From positions 1 to 64,000 of the forward strand of contig NW_019029013.1 of assembly GCF_002105155.1 (NCBI RefSeq): a stretch of DNA of 64,000 nucleotides, given 5' to 3'. Of the stretch, positions 22,626 through 34,300 are shown piece after piece. The notes beneath the pieces were generated by a model that was given only the letters and a program-made list of their open reading frames with translations, made no database searches and was not told where the DNA came from. Every line of letters begins with the position of its first letter. Positions within the stretch are counted from its first letter, which is position 1. Both the position numbers and the translations under genes were made by a program. The stretch comes from Lobosporangium transversale. Taxonomy: Eukaryota > Mortierellomycota > Mortierellomycetes > Mortierellales > Mortierellaceae.

Positions 22626-23338
22626 AAAAAAATAACAGCAATCATAAATTGACAGGAAACAGTCGCAACAAACAGGAAGGATAGAAGAATGGAGGAAAGG
22701 AAAAGAGATGAGGAAGAAAAGAAAAAAAAAACAATCACTACGACCTTGATCAAGCGTTTTTGATTATGAAGTTCTTTTTAATTCCTCAGCAATTATCATT
22801 CCATCATCAGTTTTACTTTCTTTACAATGCGATGCCGACTCTTCACAACTTCAAAAAAAAAAAAAAGAATAGAAAAAAAAAATAACCATCATCATCTCAT
22901 AAAATAGAAAGAAACCTGTATTTTTAACCGGTAATAAACATGCTTACCCTGCAGGAAGCAAAAAAAAAAACAACAACATTCTTTTGTCTTTGTTATTGCT
23001 CGACTAATTAGGCCTGTTATTACCAGAGTTGCAATTGTCACAACAACCAAACTGATGCATTCATTGCAGAATCAGTTTTTTCTCTCTTTAATGATCAATG
23101 TGATGACAATCTTTGTTCATTCCAAAGGTTGGGGTTTTGGTGAATACACTTGCTAATGTCGTTAATATTATTACTATTAATAAAAAATAATAATAAAAAC
23201 TCCTCGACTGAATAACTTCAGACAACAATCCTATCGGATATTGATTTGTGTTTACAAGCACAGGAATCGGTTTTTTTATTCTTTGCTCCTTTGAGAACAG
23301 GCCATGGCCCTCCCATGGGCAGTAAAGTTTCGCAATCA

Positions 23339-23370
<32 letters not shown>

Positions 23371-24616
23371 TCTTTTATTTCCTGTTTTGTTGGGTTGATT
23401 GTATATCATGGTTCCTGCAATAGGACAATAGGACAATAGGACAATAGGACAATGATATTAATCACCGCCAACCCAACGCTTGACCAACGCCGAATTTTTT
23501 TTGCATTTGAATCCCCGAAATGTTTCAATCCAGTCAACTCCTGTTTTTCAATAGTTCTTTCAGTTTGAAGCTTTTCTTTTATCGGAAAGGAATAAAGATA
23601 GAAAAAACTTGACTGTCATCAAAGCCAGTTTCAATCCTGATGTTGGGCGAGGCATTGATCGACCAGATTGGCCTGTTAAGGAGATATTGTATATCAATGT
23701 TCAGTCCCTATCTTGACTAAACATAGCCATAGCTTTTAGGCTTTCCCATAATGTCAGTATATGTTATTTGTAATCATACAAACAGTCGTATATTATAAAT
23801 CTAAACAGACGTATTCGAATACGCAGTACATGTACAGTAACTACATATCTAGATGACGAAGGATGGTTCCTCCAGGGAGAACCCTATAATTTTATTAGAG
23901 AAAGTAATCTTATTTGGTGTAGGAGATGTTGGATATGGCCTGAACCGATTAATTGGTTGTGATGAATAGAATATACCGCTCGATAAGATGAGAGAGTAAG
24001 GGTGCATGATTTCTTTTGAAGAGTCAACTTGAATGAGGATAGTGAAGACGACAGTTAACAAATACATACATTTTCTCTCTTTTGAAGTTTTTTTTTTCTT
24101 TTCAATTGAAAGGTATATACTTGTGAAGCACAAAGACAGAGGAGAGAGAGAGTCCTTGGTCTAAGAACCGAGAAGTAAAAAAAAAATAAAATAAAAAATA
24201 AAAACGTGACTGACAAGAATAAGCCCTTGTACATGCAGATAAAACGAGGATAGAGTCGCGTAAGTTTTGATTCATATTTGAGATAGAAATACATACATTC
24301 AATATTTCCCTTCTTTGTTGTTGTTGTTGCTCTTTTTGTTTTTTTTTAAAGGAAGCAAAAGGTGTAGAATACACAGGAAATGAATGCAAGGATTATGTTG
24401 CGTCCATATCCCGTGTCTGTGCTGTTGTCAGGGATATGTCTGTCAAACATTCTAATCATGTACTTGTACATTACATTTTTACATTTACATTTTACAGATT
24501 GTCTGCACGCGACAGAGCGCACTCACGTCATTCTCTCCCTTAAAAAACTTCATTCTCTTTTTTTTTTTTTTTCTTTTCTTCTCTTTCACATACCTCCCTC
24601 ATAACATATTTACACA
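22626..24616. other. Intergenic region
   Basis: No convincing gene on either strand. It holds an ATT/ATTATT microsatellite (23340-23370), four tandem copies of AATAGGAC (23419-23451) and T-rich runs. Several 70-95-codon minus-strand frames lack family features and have no splice context. The MMS2 promoter must lie at its right end; a CT-rich leader at 24550-24600 precedes the start. Confidence 0.5.
23419..23451. repeat. Short tandem repeat, AATAGGAC x4
   Basis: Four perfect 8-base units in tandem in a non-coding stretch. Confidence 0.85.
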
Positions 24617-25915
24617 ATGGCGAAAAGTAAGTGCTTTTCAAAACAAGAAATCACCAAATGCTCAGGGCAATAAAGCATACTCTGGACTACTCTGGACAAC
24701 ACTCGAAACAAGATATAAAAAAAAAAGTTGGGGGTGATGTGTTTACATATCCAAGCGCGTTCATTGGCGGACCAATTACTTGATTACCATCCATCCACCC
24801 ATCCATCCACGACAAGTTTACAAGAATGATCACAACAAAAACAAACCCCTTTCAATCTCTTCGCTTCATCTCAGAATGAGTCCTTTGTGCAATCAGCTTT
24901 TTATTCTCTTCACACAACAAGGACAAAAAAAAAAAAAAAAAAAAAAAAGAAAAAGAAAAAGAATGAAAGACACCAAAAAGCATGGTTATTAGACAAAGTC
25001 CACATAATGCACACCACCATGAATCCTACTCAAGCTTAATTTTATATGTTCGATATCATAACTGACTTTAATTGATTACATCTCTTTCTCTCTATTCAAT
25101 TCTATTTTTTTTTTTTTTTTTTTTTTTGGTTTTTTTCTTTACTACTCTTGACAATGTATATTGCAATAGTTCCCCGCAACTTCAAGCTGATGGACGAGCT
25201 CGAAAAGGGCGAAAAGGGCATTGGCGATGGCACTTGCAGCTATGGACTCTCAGATGGCGATGATATGACTATGTCAGACTGGAACGGAACTATTCTTGGA
25301 CCTGGACATGTACGTTTTATTTTATCTTTTCGTAGTATGCCTCTGTGTGTGCCCTATGAGAAGTAGCACCCTTTATTACTATTTTTTTTCTTTCTTTCTT
25401 TTATTTTATATAAATGAACAATCGGATGTACCAAAAATATGATATGATTAAAGAGGAGGCGTATCTTTATCCTTTTTTTTTTTTTTTTTTTTTCTTTTTT
25501 TATCATGGAAGAACCAAGGAGAGGGAATTACAATTATGCGAGAAGACGGACTCTGTGGATAATCAAGGAATGATGTGCTGGATATCTCTTTTTTTATCTG
25601 ATCTTTTATGTGTTCCCGATTCTTTCCTTGTATTTCAAACTTAGACCGTCCATGAGAACAGGATTTACAGTCTCAAGCTTCATTGTGGCGACCAATATCC
25701 TGATGTGCCTCCCACAGTATCATTCGTGTCTCGCATTAATCTTCCTTGTGTCAATCAGTCGACAGGACGTGTAAGTGAAGGGGAACTCGGAACTCGGTTT
25801 ACATGCAACTATTATAGGACCGAGGATTGGATGCTACGGATCTATCAGTTCAAAAAACGTTATATCCCACCCTCTTGCAGTCATTAATCAATGGGTTCTT
25901 TTGCTCCAACTATTT

Positions 25916-25949
<34 letters not shown>

Positions 25950-26212
25950 TCCTTATTTAGGTGGATCCCTCAAAACTCACTTGCTTAAGCAACTGGAGGA
26001 GAACTTTTGGCTTGGAAACCATCTTGACTGATCTGCGTCGGTAGGTTATCCATTCTTTTTTTTTAATTATATTTTTTATACACACTCAAGCGCCCATGTT
26101 TATAATAATTTGGACACAGTATTCATCAATCTAAATTTTTTTTTTTTACAGTGAGATGGCCTCACCCAACAATAGGAAGCTCCCTCAACCTGCAGAAGGA
26201 ACCACATTCTAA
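24617..26212 (+). CDS. MMS2: Mms2/UBE2V ubiquitin E2 variant
   Basis: Five exons: 24617-24626 (only 10 nt), 25170-25309, 25645-25770, 25961-26040 and 26152-26212; in phase, 138 residues (yeast Mms2 is 137). The protein opens [20 protein letters not shown] and continues [59 protein letters not shown], and ends [20 protein letters not shown]; this is Mms2/UBE2V nearly word for word. As in the family, the active-site Cys of E2s is absent. Known role: forms a heterodimer with Ubc13 to build Lys63-linked ubiquitin chains in error-free post-replication repair. The minute first exon and a 543-base first intron were accepted because they restore the conserved MAK start. Confidence 0.96.
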
Positions 26213-26343
26213 GAGTAGAACATGTATTGGATTGACAGCAAATACAAAAGAAAAAACGAATAAAGACTATGTAAAGGAGCGTTTTTTTTTTTTTTTTTTT
26301 TTTTTTTCGTCTCTAAATATATTCTCTATTGAACACGTCTAAG

Positions 26344-26375
<32 letters not shown>

Positions 26376-26548
26376 TATAGGCGAATAACAGACCTAAAAA
26401 GCTCTAGTACTTTAATATATTTGAAATGGTGACAAAATGATGGACTTTGACCTGAAGGTCTTGAGATCTTGAAGACTCCCCCTCTCAACTTTCTTCACGA
26501 GCTTGGCTCTGAAGTGATATTTCGTTTCAACATGGAAAAAGAAAAAAA
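26213..26548. other. Intergenic region between convergent genes
   Basis: 3' flanks of MMS2 (+) and the membrane-protein gene (-). It contains a poly-T run at 26281-26307 and a 31-base poly-A run at 26343-26373. Nothing else seen. Confidence 0.5.
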
Positions 26549-28332
26549 TTAAGGCCGAGTAATAGATCCAAGATATGATCTGTCATTGCTGGTGAGCATA
26601 TCAAAGTCATTGACAGCCATGTAGATAATGATCACCACGGCCGCGACAACGCCTCCAATGACATAGGTTTGTAGGATATAATGGCGCCCCAACGAGAACA
26701 ATCCACGTGTAGGCCTCGTCAGGATATACCCACAGACCACCAGGAGCAAAAGAATAACATAAACAATACCCACATAAAGACCTTTTGGATATTGACATGC
26801 AACACCTTTTTTTTAAAAAATATATATATATGTTAGATCATTGTTTGCGAGAAATCAAAAGAAAACAAGACTTTTTTATTTTTTTCCTTTTCCTTACCCG
26901 CAACAATGCCTCCGTAAAGCACACCTGCCAAGATCCAGAGGAACACAAGTCGTTTACTACTCTTGACTGACACATTAGGACCCTGGTTTCTCTTCGTCAA
27001 ATGTCCAACACGTGCCAAATTGACGCCTCTGGGCAAAACCTGTTCGGAATAAGCAATCATCTCACACCACGACATCCCCAAAGCTCCTATAGCATACATG
27101 TAATGAGACGCTTTATGTTCCCATACATCCTGCATCAACAGGTAACCGTCTTTGAGCTTCTGTGCCAATTCCATCGATAGTTGGCCATCTCCTTGAGTCA
27201 ACGGATGGGTCGACAAACCAATCCCTCGAGAATGTTCCTGTAAAAAGAAGGCAACGACGTTTTTGAAAAGCGCTGCTGCTGTATGGATCGCCCCTCCAGT
27301 CGCGTAGAGGATCAAAAAGAACGTGAAAATTAATGAAAGAGTTGTTTTGAACTTTGAAGAATTTTTAAATGATCTCTTGTTGTTGCTGTTGCTGTTGGCT
27401 GCGATTCCAGGCTCAAGTTGCGATTGTGCAAATGAACCAATGTTACTGTTACTGTTGCCATTGCCATTACCATTGTTGTTGGCATTAGCCCTTGCATGGT
27501 GATTCTCAGCCGCAACCGCAGCTGAATTAGCAGAGAATCGTCTTCGGGTCGTCATCGGAATGTCATGCTGTTTATTCGAAACACAATGTTGCTGCTGCCA
27601 GGACAGAGACATAGATTGATGATAGCCCCTTGTTGTCCTCATAAGATCAGAATTATAAAAGAACCAGGTATGGAATAACCCACTGACAAAGGGTTCAATC
27701 AACCGACAGGCATCCTTCCATGAATAGAATTGACCCCACTGGGTAGCTTTCCCTGATTTTACGACTACTGGTAAGACTGTAAATATGATTGTTGAGAGTG
27801 TCGTTAATAATTGGAGTGTAAGGGCCTTTCCTGGAGGTGTTAGGTATAATGATGACGATGATGATAATGAGGGGTCATTGAAATCGTCCACACAGGGGTA
27901 GCGATTATTTAGGTGGGACGAAGAATTAGAAATATCGCGTGGTGCCTCCTCATCAACAAGGACCGGTAACGTCGTTGGATCACCATCTTCTTCAGGCCTA
28001 TACTGATTACGTCCTTGTGGGGGAGTTATATCAAGATTATCAATAATAACATTATTGCCATTGCCACTACCGTTGTTGTTACTGTTGTTCAGGTATTGCC
28101 GTTGATGGGTATAAGTGGGTTCATTTGGGTATTGTTCTATGGATGAATACTGGCCACTATGGTGATTGCTGGTATCATGGACTGGGGTATAGTGCGACAT
28201 AGAAGACAATCCTTCAATAGATGATGACTTTGTATGTTGAAGGAGTGCGTTTTCGCCGTTAAAAGGGCCAGAAGAGAGAGTAGGAACAGGCTGGTAGTTT
28301 GGGTTGGAATGCTTTGAAAGGTGCTTGTCCAT
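26549..28332 (-). CDS. Polytopic membrane protein of unknown function
   Basis: Two exons, 26898-28332 and 26549-26805, phase 1, 563 residues. The N-terminal 165 residues are soluble and Asn/Ser/Gln-rich. About seven hydrophobic segments follow: near 167-188 (TLSTIIFTVLPVVV), 205-225 (PFVSGLFHTWFFY), 330-358 (LIFTFFLILYATGG), 412-428 (YMYAIGALGMSW), 461-479 (LVFLWILAGVLYGG), 485-507 (GIVYVILLLLVVCGYIL) and 523-543 (YVIGGVVAAVVIIIYMAV). An Asn/Gly repeat (NGNGNGNSNSN) interrupts the loop near 285. The intron acceptor follows a poly-A stretch (AAAAAG), as in the Sec14-like gene. I do not recognise the family. Conserved-looking patches are VWEHKASHYMYAIGALGMSW and LPRGVNLARVGHL. Transport or organelle-membrane function is possible but unsupported. 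Confidence 0.85.
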
Positions 28333-28988
28333 GAAAGGGAAAATAAAATAAATAAAAAAAGTATGTAGATGTGCAATGACTATTAAACCACTGCAATGGA
28401 AATGACTAAAGTAGTCAAGTCAGTAAATAAAAAGAGGAAGAGGAAAGCGATGCAAGGAGAGGGGGAAAGGAAGAGCAGAGAGAGGTCTGGGCCTCCAGAT
28501 AGGTAAGGGTTTCTACGAAATGGAAAGAGAGAGAGAATGAGGAAAAAAAAAAAAAAAAAAAAAAAGATGGAGCCAAAATAGTCAAAATAGTGCGTAAAAG
28601 GAGAGCATGCATATTTACACAGCCATGGTGCCACAAGAAAACCACTTGCCCTCCCCAAAAGTCCAACAAACATTGTTTCTAGAATATCCATAGATGCTTT
28701 TTTTAGTATCGTGTCAGAAAAAGACAAAATCCATTGGAGTACACCAACAATGGCAATGAAATGTCTTTTTTTTTTGTAGCAACATATCACTCTGTATGAT
28801 GGGACAGTGCAATAAAAGTAAGAGAGCTATTTAGCTCAGCCGAGAGTGAACTTGATGTTCCCATTCACCAATGGTTTTTATTTTTTTTTGATAGCGGTTT
28901 TATTAAGAAACAATCTACTGAGCGGTAAAGAGGCTTCTAGGCGTGTTGCCACCATCTACCGGTGGGTTTTCTTTAAACACTTTAGATG
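28333..28988. other. Intergenic region, promoter side of the membrane-protein gene
   Basis: Purine-rich leader for the minus-strand gene, poly-A at 28543-28565, and a T-run followed by GATAGC at 28879-28896 that resembles the poly(A)-tail/3'-end junction of the LINEs further right. It may be a tiny 5'-truncated LINE stub. No gene supported. Confidence 0.4.
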
Positions 28989-30287
28989 TTTTTTTTTTTT
29001 TTTTTTTTTTTTTTTTGATAACTGGGACCCACGAGATCGTGAGGATTTATTTGAAATAGACTATAAATGGGTTGCCCTATTACTAGGGGCGCAAATAAAG
29101 CGTTTTTCAATAATCGGTCTTAACCGCATCGTTGAACTGTCACTGTACAACATCCTATCCACAAACCACGTCAGCATGAGTGGTAACTCTTGATCCCTAC
29201 GGAACCTATGACGAACCCTGCTCCCTACTTGACCGGTTGTGCGCGAAAGTCATCTTCTAGCCGCAGTCCTCAATCATCAAAAAGCGACACCCTCCCAGCC
29301 GCTCCATTACTGTCAGTTCTAATTGTTGCCGATAGCTCCCTGCTACTCTTTGGTCAACTTCCGTCCTAATCGCTTTCACGTCAGCTGTTCGTCGTTGTCT
29401 CAGGGTAGGCCCTAAGAAATCACCTCTGCTACGTCTGTGCTGCCCAACACAGGTGCGTCCCCTGGCGCGTTTGTTCACAGAGGTGATGCCTTCAGTTCTT
29501 TCCCAGTCGACGGTGACTTTATACCGTCTGTTCCAGATCTCGGTCCTTCCGATTTCCTCGATAGCTTTGATGAATCTGCAAACCACATATTTTGCAATGG
29601 ATGCGGTTGTCTTGAAAGTATCTTTCCAATTCTTGACCATGTCTTTCGGTACCAATCCATGGTAAAGGTCTTGGACTGTCCTGATGGCTCTCTCGCCGTC
29701 GCCATCTTCATCCTCTCCGTCGTCGTAACACAATTCGCCCGCCTGTGGAATAGCAGCAGCTCCTCTGTACATGGCTTCTAATGACGCTCATATCACCTCT
29801 TCGTTTGCTGGCATGAACGTAGGTCCCTTGCCAACCTGTTTCTGTCCTGGTGCCTGTGCCCGACGCAACTTGTCCTCCCAAAGTTTCCTCTCCTTCGCTA
29901 GGCCCCTTTGTCCGTCGCAATTGATATTCTCAATCGCTCTTGTCCACCCTTCCAACTGTTTGTCGTCTGTGATAGGGCACTTCCAAAGGTGCTCTGTGTC
30001 CTCTCTTTCCAATTCACACATTCTGCAGATGTCTGTGTCATAGAGATCTGGTCTCTGCTGCTTCATGTAAGCAAGCGTTGGGAGCATACCATGTAACTTC
30101 TTGATCCTGTAAGCTCGTCGTTGGCAGTCAGTTGGACTGGTGAATAGCCCTCTTGGGGTGTTACCGTCGTGGATAATGTGCAGAGTCGCCTTCCAATCTC
30201 TTTCCAATCTGTGATGTAACGGCTGGTCCTGTTCTGCACACTCCAGGTTGATGGATCGGAGAAGAGTTTTTTTACAAGCGCCCTCAG
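28989..30287 (-). mobile_element. LINE copy 1, 5'-truncated, with A-tail
   Basis: On the minus strand the element ends in a long A-tail (poly-T at 28989-29016 on the plus strand) preceded by the shared 3'-end sequence (GATAAC..GGGAC on the plus strand, right after the T-run). Two broken coding pieces, 29788-30207 and 29257-29772, read IKKLHGMLPT, then a zinc-knuckle-like C-x2-C..H-x4-C (ICRMCELEREDTEHLWKC), then VQDLYHGLVPK and VERLGG-type ends. These are the C-terminal region of a non-LTR retrotransposon ORF2 that follows its RNase H domain. It aligns with LINE copy 2. Reverse transcriptase is absent, so it is dead. The 5' end stops where the tail of copy 2 begins. Confidence 0.8.
29257..30280 (-). 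pseudogene. LINE ORF2 C-terminal fragment (copy 1)
   Basis: Fragments 29788-30207 and 29257-29772 encode the post-RNase-H C-terminal domain: a basic helix, the CCHC-like knuckle near 30020-30065 and a second globular part with KNWKDTFKTTASIAKYV. A frameshift lies near 30215 and a stop or frame change near 29775-29787. It aligns with 30501-31082 plus 37959-38294 of copy 2. No catalytic domain remains. Confidence 0.75.
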
Positions 30288-30500
30288 TTTATTTTATTTT
30301 TTGATAACAAGGACTCTCAGGGTCATGGGATTTATTTTCTACACTCTATGAACAAAATGCTCCAGAAACTATAGTCAATAAACAGTTATTACTGCACAAA
30401 CGACAAGAGCCGCTGTATCCATGATTTCATAAACCTTGACCGCCGTGGTTGGTACTCAAAGTCCACCTTTCCGACGTGGCCTGTTGCGCAACGCGACAAA

Positions 30501-31082
30501 TTATCCGCTATCCATCGTCATCAAAAACTTCATTCCACCTAGCCGCTCCATCACGTCCAGTTTGGTTTTCCCAAGGTAACTGTCCTGGACTCGGTTATCC
30601 GCGATCTTGTAAATCTCTTTCACATTCAGTTTCTGTCTTTGTCTGAGGGAAGGGACATTGCTACTACGTCTGTGCTCCCCAACACAGTTGCGTCCTCTAG
30701 CGCGTTTGCTCATAGCAGTGATTCCATGAGCCTTTTCCCATTCAACGGTGACTTTACACCGTTTGTTCCAGATTTCTTTACGACCGAATTCTTCTATGGC
30801 CTTGACGAAGCGCCTTGCCATATATGTAGCTATCCTTGTTGTTGTCTTGAAGCCAACTTTCCAACTCTGAGCAATGGACTTGGGCGTAAGTCCATGGTAA
30901 ATGTCCTGCACAGACCAATCTGGTGTGTGCTCTATCTCTTCCTCATCCTCATCATCGCCGTTCCTATCACCATGGCGTCGTACTTCTCGAACACCATTGA
31001 TATGCATCTCCAGAGTCCCCCAAATGTAGTCCTCCTCTGCCGCAGTAAAAGTTGGCTCTTTTGTCCGTGGTGGGTCTACACC
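30501..31082 (-). pseudogene. LINE ORF2 C-terminal end (copy 2), interrupted by the Gypsy element
   Basis: Open from the insertion point to a stop at 30501: VDPPRTKEPTFTAAEEDY, MHINGVREVRR, VQDIYHGLTPKSIAQSW, ending MERLGGMKFLM. It aligns with 29257-29800 of copy 1. It joins 37959-38294 across the 6.9 kb insertion. The ATG of the 168-codon open frame is internal, not a true start. Confidence 0.75.
31078..31082. repeat. Target-site duplication ACACC, left
   Basis: Five bases directly before the 5' LTR; the same five follow the 3' LTR at 37954-37958. Confidence 0.9.
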
Positions 31083-31252
31083 TGTTACGTCCTGAGGCTA
31101 GGGAGTGTACCCAAATGGAGCACTCCCCTTTTTATTCATAGATCAGAGCAATTAGTGACGGCTATGTTGGAGCCTATATAAGGCTCCGACCTAGCTAAAA
31201 TAATAAACAACTTTTGATCTCCTTGACTTCCGATTTACCATAAAACATTTCA
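31083..31252 (+). repeat. 5' LTR
   Basis: TG..CA ends. Contains TATATAAGG (31175-31183) as a likely TATA box and AATAAAC (31201-31207) as a likely poly(A) signal, so the R region probably starts just after the TATA box. Confidence 0.95.
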
Positions 31253-31346
31253 TTTTTTCAAGGATCTACATAGAGTTACATCCATCCATTTTATCAATCC
31301 ATCCAACCATTTTTTTTTCCATAATTTCAATCCCTTTATTTCAATC

Positions 31347-34300
31347 ATGTCTAATATTAATAAAGTACCAATTAACGAAGATGTTGATATGGAAATCTCT
31401 TCACCAGAGAATGGCTCAGGCTTGACACCTGTCGAGCAGTTGAACTTATTGGTGGCTAGCCTGGTCGTAGATACGACGGAGAGTGTAGTCGAGTTCGGCA
31501 GTGATGCTGTTCCCGATATCGAGAATGTTACGATGCTTCTTCGAAGTTATAGACTTCAGAAGGAGGAGACACTCAGAAAGAAGGCATTGCTGTTCCTTAG
31601 GTACAATGATGCCAAATCAAAGTTAAGAAAAATTGACATTGATGAAAAGACACTTACCAAGGCCTTAGGCGATCTCGCTCAACAGAAGGCAGACATCTTG
31701 AAGGTCTTAGTAAGACAAACTGAAGACTTGAATAGTTCTATTGAACATATGGAGGAGGTCAGAAATGGCTTATCTTCAAGCGAGGACATTTCGATTGATA
31801 GATCGAGTGTGTCTGAAGCAGATAGTCACCGTATAACGGTGAAATGGGATCCTGCTAATCCCGAACATGACGCACTTCATCGAATCTCCAAAGAAGAGAA
31901 CATTCCTTTGATGGAAGATTCAGAAGAGGTAGACTATACCAAGGTCAAGAAGAAAACGTTTGCGGATGCGCCTATGCTTGATTTAGACGTGTCCAAGGTT
32001 CCCGGCAAGAATATGGTCAAGGAAATAGCAATCAGGGTTGTCACTTTCCGTGATGACTTTGAGAGGATATTCCGTCGTAACCTTTCTGATGTTCTTTTCG
32101 ACAAACTAGCATGGGATTACTTATCCCTCTGCGTTTCCAAAGTGTCCGGCCTGGCGCGAGACTATGACGATCTCATCAAGAAAGTGCCTCTTCAAGACAG
32201 GACCTGGTCTCGGGCAGTTACATGCTTGAATAAAGCTCTAAAGTTTGACATTCTAGGGGCTTACATCGCTGATATGGCGCTAGTTATGAGGCCTGAGAAG
32301 AATGACACTATTAGGTCGTTCGCGCAACGATTGCTACCTCTGGTTGAGGCAGCTGGAATCCCAGATGATGGCTGCTATATGCTCATCAAAGCTTTATGCA
32401 ATCATCTGTCCGACGTAGGATTTCAGGCTGTCATCAAGGAATTCGGCTCAGTGAAAAGTGTTAGCTCTTTGAAGGAGTTTCTAGAGTCCCTAGAAAAGAC
32501 ACCAGGTGCCTTAGGTGAGAAACGAACCGATGACGCCCATTGGTTTATCCAGAAGTATGGAGGAGACGCTGGAGAACAGTATTTGCGATCCATCAAGTCC
32601 AGATCGGAATACACTCCTAGAGAGGTTCCGAGATCTAGTCATAAAAGATCTCGACCTAATGCCAATCCGTCAAGTGATAGAGAAGCCAAGAAGGCTAAAC
32701 CATTCAAGGTCTGGTGTAAGGGAACGGAGAAGTGTAGGTCGAATCCGTACAAACATGCCCCGGAGGACTGTCGCTATGCTAAGGATCAAGTCAGAGATCA
32801 TTCTAAGGATAAGCCCAAGGACGTCAAGAGAACTGATGTGCGCAAGCCGCTTGCCTCAGTCAGTGCTTTTAAGAGGATTAGTGATAGTGCGCTCATAAGA
32901 GACATAATTCCGAATAAAGAATCCTTCTTTTCCTCGTACTCAATTGTTGAGAAAGCTTGTATCAAGCACCTAGGGGCTTTCAAAGGTCCCGCTCCTGGTG
33001 ATAATAGAATAGCTGTGCCTATATTTATAAACGGGCAACAATATACAGCATTGTTAGATCCAGGCGCCACAACTTCTTTGCTCAGTAAGGAAGTAGCCAT
33101 AGAGCAAGGTATTCGCTATGGTCGAGTACCAGGAGAATCTATAGCAATGATAGAAAAAGGGACTAGCACGGATAATGTCATTACTTGTGATAAAGTCCAA
33201 TTGGTCTGCAACAATAGATCTGGAGAATATCAATTGTCGGTCATGGACATTGAGTATTATGACTTCGTGTTGGGAATGGATCTCTTCGCTAGACTCGGCT
33301 TTTCCATCACGGGAATAGCCATGCCGGAGATACGAGAGGAGGAATCCCTATGGGTCCCATATGATGAAAAACCTCAAGTCATTCCGTCACAAACTCCAGA
33401 AAGAGAAAACAATGCTGAGTTCAAAGCATTGAAAGAAAAGTTCCTGTTAGCACTGGAGCCTTATTTACAGGCGAATGAAGCCATCTCGCCAAATTCATTT
33501 TGCAATCTTGATACAATGAAGGTCCAGCTAAAGGTTAAACCCACCTGTATCATCCAGGAAAGATCTCGCCCATTCCATTCGCAAATTGAAAAAGAAGAAG
33601 TGGAAAAGACCATCCAGAAGTGGCAAGAAACGGGTGTTATCGTTCCAGCACCTAAGGGGTGTCCGTATAATAACTCCCTGACAATGGCAGCACGCCGTGA
33701 CCTGGATGGTAATATTCTGAAATATAGAGTATGCCTTGATCCAAGAACGTTGAATCGTCAACTAGAGGATACTGATGTCTTCCCTCTACCATTAATCACT
33801 GATATCCAGCAGAGGGTAGCAGGGCATCTGTATTTCACCACAATTGATCTGTCTCAGGCGTATCATCGCATGCCTGTAGAGAAATCAAGCCAACCACTAA
33901 CTGCATTTACGTACGGTGGTAAGCAATATATGTTTGCTAGAGCACCTGTTGGTTTAAAACCCCTCACGAGTATCTTCCAAAGAGGAATGTCACAACTCTT
34001 AGATGATCTGCACTTTGCTGACAATTATGTGGATGACATTATTGTCTATTCGCACACAGCAGAGGATCATATTCTTCATGTCAGCATTGTCATAGAAAGG
34101 CTTACAGCTGCAAAGTTGATAATCAATAGAGAAAAGAGTAAATTCCTTAGTACAGAAGTGCTACTACTGGGGTTCATAATCAACAAAGAAGGACGCAAAA
34201 TAGATATCAACAAGGTTGCTAATGTGCATTCATGGACACCACCTACCAATAAGAAGATGGTTCAACGCTATTTAGGCCTCTTCAATTATTTTAGGGAGTA

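Noticed and set aside
31253-31280. Primer-binding site of the young Gypsy element matching the nearby tRNA-Arg (shared GATCTAC)
   Set aside because: Only seven bases match and they are not at the expected position next to the LTR with TGG; likely chance.
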